From contig NZ_JAROAV010000012.1 of assembly GCF_029439465.1 (NCBI RefSeq), positions 31,161-95,160 on the forward strand: a stretch of DNA of 64,000 nt. The letters run 5' to 3'. Under the pieces are notes generated by a model, which was not told the origin of the DNA, ran no database searches, and saw nothing but the letters and a program-made list of their open reading frames with translations. Within the stretch, counting starts at the first letter, position 1. Each line of letters starts with the position of its first letter. The DNA is from Luteipulveratus flavus (GTDB lineage: Bacteria; Actinomycetota; Actinomycetes; Actinomycetales; Dermatophilaceae). Made by a program: the position numbers and the translations under genes. Below, one piece after another: positions 57,707-64,000 of the stretch.

Positions 57707-59680
57707 GTGCAATCTCTCAACCTGGGCGTCGTCGCGCACGTCGACGCCGGTAAGACCAGCCTGACCGAGCGGCTCCTCTTCGAGGCCGGGGTCATCGACG
57801 CGGTCGGACGCGTCGACGACGGCTCGACCAGGACCGACTCCCTCACGCTCGAGCAGCAGCGCGGTATCACCATCCGCTCGGCGGTCGCGTCATTCTCCGT
57901 CGCCGGGACCACGGTGAATCTCGTTGACACGCCTGGACACTCGGACTTCATCGCCGAGGTCGAGCGCGCTCTCGGCGTGCTCGACGGCGCGGTGCTCGTC
58001 GTGTCCGCCGTCGAGGGCGTGCAGGCGCAGACCCGCGTCCTGATGCGCGCGCTCCAGCGCCTGAAGATCCCGACCCTGTTCTTCGTCAACAAGATCGACC
58101 GCTCCGGTGCCGAGCCGGACCGGGTCGTGCAGGAGATCACCGAGCGGCTGACGCCCGACGTCGTGGTTCTCGGTCGTACACACGACGCCGGCCGCCCGGC
58201 TGCCACGTACGCGCCGTACGACGACGCCGCGCTGCCCGTGGACGCGTGGGCGGACGTCCTCGGGCGTCGGGGCGAACGGCTGCTGGAGGCGTACGTCGCC
58301 GGTCGGCTCACGTCCGCACGGCTGCGGAATGCGCTGGCGGAGCAGTCGACGGCGGGGCACGTCCATCCGGTGCTGACGGGGTCGGCGATCACCGGTGCCG
58401 GCGTACCCGACCTGCTGGCCGCGCTGCCCACGCTGCTGCCGTCACCGACCCGGGACGAGCGCGGACCGCTGCACGGGCGGGTGTTCAAGGTCGAGCGAGG
58501 ATCGGCACGTGAGCGGGTCGCGTACGTCGACGTCCGCAGCGGCACCCTGAACGTCCGCGACCGCATGCCCTCCTCCGCGAGCAAGGTGACGGCGATCCGG
58601 GTGTTCCACGACGGGGTGGCCGAGCCGCGGAGTCGCGCGGCGGCCGGCGAGGTCGCGCAGGTCTGGGGGCTGTCAGACGTACGGATCGGTGACGAGATCG
58701 GGGCTGTCGCGCCGTGCTCCGACGAGGCGTTCCACTTCGCGCCGCCCTCGCTGGAGACCGTCGTCGATCCGGTCGACGACGGTGATCGGGGAGCGATGTA
58801 CGCCGGACTGAGCGAGCTCGCCGAGCAGGACCCGCTGATCGGGCTGCGCCAGGACGACGTCCGCAGTGAGATCGCGGTGTCGCTCTACGGCGAGGTGCAG
58901 AAAGAGGTCATCGCGTCCATGCTGGCGACGGATTACGGCGTCGACGTGACGTTCCGGGAGACCACGACCATCTGCATCGAGCGACCGACCGGGACGGGCG
59001 CTGCGTACGAAGTCATTGCCGTCCCGCCCAACCCGTTCCTCGCGACGGTCGGGCTGCGCGTCGAGCGTGCCCCGGTCGGGAGCGGCAACCGGGTGGAGCT
59101 GGAGGTCGAGCTGGGCTCGATGCCGCCGGCGTTCTTCACGGCCGTCGAGCAGGCGGTCGAGGAGACGCTGCGCGAGGGGTTGCGTGGCTGGGCGGTGACC
59201 GACTGCCTGGTCACGGTGACGCACTCGGGCTACTGGGCGCGGCAGAGCCACTCGCACGGCAGCTTCGACGCGAGCATGTCGAGCACCGCGGGCGACTTCC
59301 GCCAGCTGACGCCGCTCGTCCTGATGGATGCCCTGCGCGGGGCGGGCACCGTGGTCTGCGAGCCACTGCACCGCTTCGAGGTGGAGATCCCGGAGGACTG
59401 CCTCGGCGTGACGCTCGCGCTGCTCTCCCAGGTACGCGCGGTGCCGCTCGGCACCCGGCCGCGCGAGTCGTCGTTCCTGCTGTGCGGTGACGTGCCGGCC
59501 GCGCAGGTGCACGCACTGCAGCAGCGGCTCCCGTCCACGACACGAGGTGAGGGGGTGCTGGTCACGGCGTTCGACCGGTACGAGCCGGCTCGGGTCGAGA
59601 TCGCCGATCGTGCTCGGGTGCAACCGAATCCGCTGGACCGGCGTGGCTACCTGACCACCCTCGGCCGCTGGCACGGCTGA
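57707..59680 (+). CDS. Tet(M)/Otr(A)-like ribosomal protection GTPase
   Basis: 657 residues from GTG 57707. EF-G-type GTPase: G1 VVAHVDAGKTSLTERLLFEA, G2 RGITIRS, G3 DTPGHSDFIAE, G4 NKIDRSG; then domain II, and domains III-V, with SGYWARQSHSHGSF and the C-terminal GVTLALLSQVRAVPLGTRPR. Length and order match the tetracycline-resistance protection proteins Tet(M)/Otr(A) and their chromosomal relatives. Whether it confers tetracycline resistance or serves another ribosome rescue role is undecided. Follows a big palindrome. Confidence 0.88.
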   Translation: MQSLNLGVVAHVDAGKTSLTERLLFEAGVIDAVGRVDDGSTRTDSLTLEQQRGITIRSAVASFSVAGTTVNLVDTPGHSDFIAEVERALGVLDGAVLVVSAVEGVQAQTRVLMRALQRLKIPTLFFVNKIDRSGAEPDRVVQEITERLTPDVVVLGRTHDAGRPAATYAPYDDAALPVDAWADVLGRRGERLLEAYVAGRLTSARLRNALAEQSTAGHVHPVLTGSAITGAGVPDLLAALPTLLPSPTRDERGPLHGRVFKVERGSARERVAYVDVRSGTLNVRDRMPSSASKVTAIRVFHDGVAEPRSRAAAGEVAQVWGLSDVRIGDEIGAVAPCSDEAFHFAPPSLETVVDPVDDGDRGAMYAGLSELAEQDPLIGLRQDDVRSEIAVSLYGEVQKEVIASMLATDYGVDVTFRETTTICIERPTGTGAAYEVIAVPPNPFLATVGLRVERAPVGSGNRVELEVELGSMPPAFFTAVEQAVEETLREGLRGWAVTDCLVTVTHSGYWARQSHSHGSFDASMSSTAGDFRQLTPLVLMDALRGAGTVVCEPLHRFEVEIPEDCLGVTLALLSQVRAVPLGTRPRESSFLLCGDVPAAQVHALQQRLPSTTRGEGVLVTAFDRYEPARVEIADRARVQPNPLDRRGYLTTLGRWHG

Positions 59681-59690
59681 CGAGCCTGGC

Positions 59691-59889
59691 CGCTGGTTGG
59701 GCCGCCCTCCGCTGGTTGAGCCGGGCGAGCCGCTGGGCGAGCGCGTGTCGAAACCTGGTGCCGTAAAGGGAGAGTCTCCCTGTGCGTCACGGGGTTTCGA
59801 CACGGTCCTCGGCTGGCGCCTCGGACCGGCTCAACCGGCGGAGAGGTGGGTCAACCGGCGGAGGGGCGGGTCAACCGGCGGAGGGGCGG
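59691..59889. repeat. Intergenic repeat, complete CGCTGGTTGAGCCGG type
   Basis: CGCTGGTTGGGCCGCCCT and CGCTGGTTGAGCCGGGCGAG, then TGTCGAAACCTGGTG, a small inner hairpin (GGGAGAGTCTCCC, 59769-59781), GGGTTTCGACACGGTCCTCG, CGCCTCGGACCGGCTCAACC and three CGGGTCAACCGGCGGAG units. Between convergent genes. Confidence 0.85.
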
Positions 59890-59890
59890 G

Positions 59891-60415
59891 TCAGGTCTCG
59901 CGGGGGGACTCGAGGGGGTAGCCGCGCAGGACGGCGCGCTCGAGGATGCCGAGGGTGCCCCGCAGGGCGCTCTCCTGGATCACCGGGAAGATGCCGCTGG
60001 ACCGCCAGTCCTCGTGCGCGTCGGACCAGTCGTAGTACGAGGTCACGACGGTGGAGGTGCCGTCCTCGACGGGCTCCAGCCGGTACCCGTACACGTGGCC
60101 GATGGCCGGGCGGACGGTGCCGAGGATCGTCCAGGCGATCTCCTCGTCGGGCTCGTACGCCGTGATGGTGACGGTGACGTCGTACCGGCCCATGGGCAGG
60201 TCGCCCAGCGACTCGCGGTCCATGTGGACGACGAACTCGTCGCCCACCTGCTGCACCCGGTCACCGTCGGCGCTCTGCAGCATCCCGGAGCTGTCGATCG
60301 CGACGTGGCCCTGCGGGTCGGTGAGGACAGCGAAGACCTCGTGCGGCTCCGCGGGGATGGTGCGGCTCGCCTCGAGGCGTTCGGTGGTGGTCGGGACGGC
60401 GGTGTCCTGCGTCAT
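59891..60415 (-). CDS. SRPBCC (START/Bet v1-like) protein
   Basis: 174 residues from MTQDTAVPTTTERLEASRTI. EASRTIPAEPHEVFAVLTDP, DRESLGDLPMGRYDVTVTIT, AYEPDEEIAWTILGTVRPAI and TYYDWSD-like TSYYDWSDAHEDWRSSGIFP are the polyketide-cyclase/dehydrase-type SRPBCC pattern. Binds a hydrophobic ligand; no catalytic site evident. It may be co-transcribed with the MFS gene (43-base gap). Confidence 0.85.
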   Translation of the reverse strand: MTQDTAVPTTTERLEASRTIPAEPHEVFAVLTDPQGHVAIDSSGMLQSADGDRVQQVGDEFVVHMDRESLGDLPMGRYDVTVTITAYEPDEEIAWTILGTVRPAIGHVYGYRLEPVEDGTSTVVTSYYDWSDAHEDWRSSGIFPVIQESALRGTLGILERAVLRGYPLESPRET

Positions 60416-60458
60416 GCCTGCCACTCTCGCAGCCGGCGCCGCCGATGCGTGGCCCGTC

Positions 60459-61649
60459 TCACGCATCGTGAGACGCGCCGAGTCGACGCCGCAGCGCGGG
60501 CTGGGCGAGGCCGCACAGCAGCGCGCCCGCTGCCGGGACGAGCCAGGCGACGATCGGCCCGGCGTGCGCGAGCAGCTGGGTGCCGAGCACCGGCGCGACG
60601 GTCGTCGCGACGCCCCACGACAGCCCGAAGACCGCGAGGTACGCCGCTCGCCCGTGGTCCGGGGCGAGGCCGGCGGCGAGCGACTGGCTGTGCCCGAGGA
60701 GCAGCACCTCACCCAGGCCGCACACGACGGTCGCGAACAGGAACAGCGCGAGCCCGTCGGCGTACGCCGTGAGGACGAGCCCGACGGCGAGGACGACGTA
60801 CGCGCCGCGCAACGTCGCGAACGAGTCCCGCCCGGCGGTGATGCGGGGGACGAACGGCGTCGCGACCACGCTGGTGAGCGCGCCGGCCGCGAGGACGACC
60901 CCGAGGTTCCAGGCCGGCAGGCCGCGCTCGCTCAGCGTGAGCGGCAGGGCCATCACCATCAGCATCATGATCGTCGCGAACACTGTGCCGACCCCGAGCA
61001 GCAGCAGGAGCCGGGCGTCCCGCCACGGCCGTACGGTGCTCGCGTCCGGCCGGTCGGTGGTCTCCTCGGGGCCTGGGAGCAGACCGACCACGATGACCGC
61101 GCAGGCCAGACAGCTCGCCGCGTCGATCACGAACAGCAGCCGCAGGTCGACACCGCTCACCGCCCCGGCGATCAGCCCGGCGAGCACACCCGCGACCGCG
61201 GTCGACGCCCACAGCAGCGCGTACGCGGCCGGTCGGTCCTGCGGCTCGGTCACGTCCGCGACGATGGCCTGGCTGGCCGGTTCGTAGATCTCGAAGGCGA
61301 GTCCGAACGCGACGGCAGCCAAGGCCGCGCTGGTCACGGACGGCGATGCGGCGAGCCACAGCTGACTCGCCGCACAGCCGAGGAGGCCGAGCGCGATCGT
61401 CCGCCGCCGCCCGATCCGGTCGGCGAGCCGTCCACCGATCAGCCGGGACGGGATCGTCGCGAGCCCGAACGCCGCCAGCACCGCTCCGGCGGTCGGCAGG
61501 CTCGCGCCGAGACGCTCGGTCAGCAGCAGCCCGAGGAAGGCCATCGAGAAGGCGCCGAGCCGGTTGACCGTGCGCGCGACGATGAGGATGCGCAGCGGCC
61601 TCGGCACCGTGCGCCAGGTGAGTACTCGTGGGGTGGCCCGGGCGGTCAT
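60459..61649 (-). CDS. MFS transporter
   Basis: 396 residues, 12 predicted helices. ILIVARTVNRLGAFSMAFLG, GGRLADRIGRRRTIALGLLG (loop 2-3 motif A, G-x-x-x-D-R-x-G-R-R), and EPASQAIVADVTEPQDRPAA are typical of DHA1-like exporters. Divergent from the ABATE/CGNR-like regulator with a 69-base intergenic operator region. A drug or metabolite efflux pump is likely. Confidence 0.9.
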   Translation of the reverse strand: MTARATPRVLTWRTVPRPLRILIVARTVNRLGAFSMAFLGLLLTERLGASLPTAGAVLAAFGLATIPSRLIGGRLADRIGRRRTIALGLLGCAASQLWLAASPSVTSAALAAVAFGLAFEIYEPASQAIVADVTEPQDRPAAYALLWASTAVAGVLAGLIAGAVSGVDLRLLFVIDAASCLACAVIVVGLLPGPEETTDRPDASTVRPWRDARLLLLLGVGTVFATIMMLMVMALPLTLSERGLPAWNLGVVLAAGALTSVVATPFVPRITAGRDSFATLRGAYVVLAVGLVLTAYADGLALFLFATVVCGLGEVLLLGHSQSLAAGLAPDHGRAAYLAVFGLSWGVATTVAPVLGTQLLAHAGPIVAWLVPAAGALLCGLAQPALRRRLGASHDA

Positions 61650-61659
61650 GACAGATCTC

Positions 61660-61691
61660 CGTGACTGGCTAAACTAATGAAGACAGTCACG
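61660..61691. promoter_or_regulatory. Operator between MFS and ABATE-type regulator
   Basis: CGTGACTG (61660-61667) and CAGTCACG (61684-61691) are a perfect 8-base inverted repeat around GCTAAACTAATGAAGA. A third GTGACTGG half site is at 61707-61714. Consistent with the regulator controlling both genes. Confidence 0.6.
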
Positions 61692-61718
61692 CTAGGACCG
61701 AAAGGAGTGACTGGTCAA

Positions 61719-62285
61719 GTGCGATTCGACAGTCATGTGGTCCGGCTGCTCGCGGCGGCCGAGAGCCTGGTCAACACCCTCACGCCCGGAGGCGATCGCG
61801 GGCGTCCGTACGAGGTCCCCGAAGGAGGAGCGCTGCGGACGGCGGTCGAGGGGGCGCTGCGCTCCGACGGGTACGCGCCGCGGGTCACGGCGGCCCAGGC
61901 CGAGCGGTTCCGGGCGCTGGCGGACCGGCTGCGTGAGGTGTTCACCTCCGCGGACGTCGGCGACCTGCCGACCGCGGCACGGGTGGTGAACCGGCTGCTG
62001 GACGAGACCGGTCCGCGACCGCGCCTGGACGACCACGACGGCGAGCTGCACCTGCACTTCCACGGCCCGAGCCCCGAGCTGTACGCCGGCTGGGCGCCGG
62101 GTGTCGCCGCCGGGCTCGCGATGGCGCTGGGCAGTGACATGGGCGGCCGGCTGGGGGTGTGCGAGGCGCCCGGCTGCGACCGCGTCTACGTCGACGGGTC
62201 GAAGAACGGCGGCCGCCGCTTCTGCTCGACGCGCTGCCAGAGCCGGGTGAAGGCGGCGGCCCACCGCGAACGCGCTCGCAGATAG
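61719..62285 (+). CDS. ABATE/CGNR-type zinc-finger regulator
   Basis: 188 residues. Start put at GTG 61719 (MRFDSHVVRLLAAAESLVNT) because AAAGGAG precedes it and the ABATE domain begins right there; an ATG at 61677 sits inside the operator. The C-terminus has the family zinc finger: GVCEAPGCDRVYVDGSKNGG and RRFCSTRCQSRVKAAAHRER. The usual CGNR tetrad reads CQSR here. Stress-regulator family that often neighbours an MFS pump, as here; it probably binds the 61660 palindrome. Confidence 0.85.
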   Translation: MRFDSHVVRLLAAAESLVNTLTPGGDRGRPYEVPEGGALRTAVEGALRSDGYAPRVTAAQAERFRALADRLREVFTSADVGDLPTAARVVNRLLDETGPRPRLDDHDGELHLHFHGPSPELYAGWAPGVAAGLAMALGSDMGGRLGVCEAPGCDRVYVDGSKNGGRRFCSTRCQSRVKAAAHRERARR

Positions 62286-62366
62286 GCGGATCCGCGGAGC
62301 ACCACACCGGTGCCGGGCGTGGCACCCTGCCGTGCGGGACGTGGACGGGGACGACAGGGGCAGGGC

Positions 62367-63149
62367 GTGGCACACCGCAGCAGGAGCACGGCGGAGAAGT
62401 TCGACCCGCAGCTGACACCGACGACCCCGCTCGCCCGGGTCGTCCTCCGTGAGGGGCAGACGCCGACGGTGGCCGGCGTCGCCGTACCGGTCCCGGACGG
62501 CTTGACCGCGTACGACGCCGCGCTGGCTGCGGTCGCGCGGCAGGCGGCCCGGGTCCCCGCCGGCGCGATCCGGGTGCGCGTCACGACGGCGTCCGGGGCA
62601 GGCGCGTCGGGTGGTCGCGATCTGGTGGTTCGGGCCGACGGCAGCCGGTGGGACCTGAACGAATCATCGCCCGACCGGCAGGCCGCGATCAGCAACCGAG
62701 CCGCGACCGCCGTGGGCGCAGCTGTCTGCGGCGTGCTCGCACTCATCGCGGTCGCGGCAATCGGATGGGGCGACGACGCCCCGGCGGAGCTGTCGCCACC
62801 CGCCGGGCCGACCGCGAGCGTCGCTCCGACCTCGCCGCAGCCGACGTCAGCCGCCCGGTCGTCCGCGGTGCCCGCAATGCCCGCGCCGTCGAGCGGCACA
62901 CCGACCGCCACGGTGCCGGCGCCGACTCTGCCGCAGGTCAGCGCGGCGCTGCCGCTGCGTAAGTCCGGCCGGTCGTCGACGACCGGCAATCCCACGTCGT
63001 CGCGTCCTGCCCGGAAGAGCGCGACGACCACCTCGCTCGCCCCGAGACCCTCGGCCGCGTCGACCCCCACCCTGACGCCACCGCGCATCGTGCCGACGCA
63101 CCGGCACACGATCCCGGGATACAGCCCGCCGCCGCCGACCTTCGGCTGA
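62367..63149 (+). CDS. Single-pass protein with Pro/Ser/Thr-rich extracellular tail
   Basis: 260 residues from GTG 62367. A cytoplasmic part of about 110 residues (ARVVLREGQTPTVAGVAVPV, AIRVRVTTASGAG, DLVVRADGSRWDLNES) looks beta-rich, then one helix AAVCGVLALIAVAAIGW, and an extracellular tail of about 125 residues of Pro, Ser, Thr and Ala (PTASVAPTSPQPTSAARSSA). Not recognised. Same overall type as 54502-55044 but with the N-terminal domain. Confidence 0.72.
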   Translation: MAHRSRSTAEKFDPQLTPTTPLARVVLREGQTPTVAGVAVPVPDGLTAYDAALAAVARQAARVPAGAIRVRVTTASGAGASGGRDLVVRADGSRWDLNESSPDRQAAISNRAATAVGAAVCGVLALIAVAAIGWGDDAPAELSPPAGPTASVAPTSPQPTSAARSSAVPAMPAPSSGTPTATVPAPTLPQVSAALPLRKSGRSSTTGNPTSSRPARKSATTTSLAPRPSAASTPTLTPPRIVPTHRHTIPGYSPPPPTFG

Positions 63150-63160
63150 GTACCTCTCGG

Positions 63161-63892
63161 TCAGCCTTGACCGAGCATCTCCTTCAGCCGGAGCGCGTTC
63201 GTCGGCGCGTACGCCCGCTGGTCGTTGTTGAAGTACCCGTAGACGTCGCGGCCGTCGCGGGTCCACGACCGGATGTGACCGGCCCACCCCTCGAGCGCGG
63301 CGTCGTCGTAGCTGCCCCGGTAGAGGTGGTCGGGGTCGGGTCCGTGCCAGCGGACGTACACGAACGGCGCCGTGACCCGCAGCTCCTGCTGGAGTCCGGC
63401 GCCGCTCATCACGACGTACGCCGCGGCATGGCGTTCCAGCAGAGCGAGCACCTCGTCCGCGAGCCAGGACGTGTGCCGCAGCTCGACCGCCACCCGCAGG
63501 TCCCGGGGCAGCACTGCCAGGACACGGTCGAGCCGGTCGTCGTCGCGCTCCAGGTCGGGAGGCAGCTGGAGAAGCAACGGGCCCCGACGGTCACCGAGCC
63601 GGCCGAGTGAGCGGGTCATGATCTCGTTCCAGCGCTCCGGGTCGCGCAGCCGGCGGGCGTGCGTGAGGGAGCGCGGCCCCTTGACCGTCATCGCGAACCG
63701 CGCGGGCAGCCGGTCGTGCCAGCCCGCGAACGTGGTGTCCGAGGGCCAGCGGTAGAAGCTGGCGTTCAGCTCGACGGTGTCGAAGCGCGTGGCGTAGTAC
63801 TCCAGCCGGTCGCGCTGCTTCACCTCGCGCGGGTAGAACCGGCCGGCCCAGTCGTCGTACGTCCACCCCGACGTCCCGAGACGGATCACCAT
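63161..63892 (-). CDS. DUF72 family protein
   Basis: 243 residues from MVIRLGTSGWTYDDWAGRFY. VKQRDRLEYYATRFDTVELN, ASFYRWPSDTTFAGWHDRLP, RFAMTVKGPRSLTHARRL and DVYGYFNNDQRAYAPTNALR are the DUF72 (YecE) TIM-barrel pattern. Function unknown. An upstream open extension is made of repeat sequence and is not part of the gene. It is divergent from the tandem repeat at the window end. Confidence 0.93.
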   Translation of the reverse strand: MVIRLGTSGWTYDDWAGRFYPREVKQRDRLEYYATRFDTVELNASFYRWPSDTTFAGWHDRLPARFAMTVKGPRSLTHARRLRDPERWNEIMTRSLGRLGDRRGPLLLQLPPDLERDDDRLDRVLAVLPRDLRVAVELRHTSWLADEVLALLERHAAAYVVMSGAGLQQELRVTAPFVYVRWHGPDPDHLYRGSYDDAALEGWAGHIRSWTRDGRDVYGYFNNDQRAYAPTNALRLKEMLGQG

Positions 63893-63915
63893 GCCCACCA
63901 GTCTGCCCGCACCGC

Positions 63916-64000
63916 CGCTGGTTGAGCCGACGAGCCGCCACCACCGCTGGTGGAGCCGACGAGCCGCCACCACCGCTGGTGGAGCCGACGAGCCGCCACC
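63916..64000. repeat. Tandem 29-bp repeat, three copies, continues past window
   Basis: Units start at 63916, 63945 and 63974: CGCTGGTTGAGCCGACGAGC followed by CGCCACCAC, with TTGA replaced by TGGA in copies 2 and 3. An expansion of the CGCTGGTTGAGCCGG intergenic repeat. Confidence 0.85.

Noticed and set aside
57660..57753. Small open frame (MPLPQVPTYAEDMNVR) as a leader peptide for the Tet(M)-like gene
   Set aside because: It has no convincing ribosome binding site or attenuator hairpins and runs out of frame into the GTPase gene.
63916..64000. 29-bp units resemble CRISPR repeat length
   Set aside because: The copies are directly adjacent with no spacers, and the unit is a derivative of the intergenic repeat found elsewhere.
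1..64000. tRNA or rRNA genes
   Set aside because: No T-arm GGTTCRANYCC with matching acceptor stem and no rRNA-like block was seen on either strand by eye; a tRNAscan run would decide.

Overview
The window is high-GC actinobacterial chromosome. Frequent CGTACG, many GTG starts, ATGA/GTGA gene overlaps, a SARP-type regulator, a rifamycin-associated element in front of helR, and intergenic palindromes built on CGCTGGTTGAGCCGG or GGTCGAGTAGGGC all suggest Nocardioidaceae or a close relative. That placement is inference. I saw no rRNA, tRNA, CRISPR array or insertion sequence.

Layout. 1-12.8 kb: pyridoxal kinase (cut by the window edge), DUF427 and DUF5990 proteins, a double-GNAT protein, a secreted TolB-like propeller, a secreted VWA protein, a secreted beta-helix protein, a VOC protein and small membrane proteins, including a 39-residue one. 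12.8-17.5 kb: an AAA ATPase, then a low-GC island with a translationally coupled ParA-like ATPase and HEPN protein, two broken genes, and a ribbon-helix-helix/DUF4326 pair. 17.6-26 kb: phospholipase D-like protein, GNAT, DUF4241, SCO6745-like protein, a leaderless membrane-protein/winged-helix pair with an operator, a TetR regulator with matching sites at its own promoter and at an oxidoreductase, and a GH18-like lipoprotein.

26.1-29.9 kb: a SARP regulator divergent from a compact five-gene cassette. It encodes a possible pore-forming protein, a small unknown, a probable ADP-ribosyltransferase-fold protein, an acidic disordered protein and a Cys/His peptidase. No product has a signal peptide. 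30-41.7 kb: ohrR-ohr with a perfect palindromic operator, then a GMC oxidoreductase/aldehyde dehydrogenase pair followed by FAD oxidase/S51 peptidase genes, LysR, RidA, small membrane proteins, MerR and a dead GNAT gene.

41.7-64 kb: three tandem PH-like membrane paralogues (a fourth lies at 17.6 kb), helR with its element, a two-component system, a luciferase-like monooxygenase gene cut down to 33 codons by an intergenic repeat, a HIT protein, a DUF2945/DUF1295 operon, MarR with a DHA2 exporter, a RelA/SpoT-domain protein, glutathione peroxidase, a TOPRIM protein, a Tet(M)/Otr(A)-like GTPase, an MFS exporter with a divergent ABATE-type regulator, and a DUF72 protein.

The two regions most likely to hold an undescribed system are the ParA-HEPN pair at 14211-15976 (candidate defence or toxin module) and the SARP-linked cassette at 27262-29889 (candidate toxin locus). 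HelR, the ribosome-protection-like GTPase and two exporters form a scattered set of likely drug-tolerance genes.
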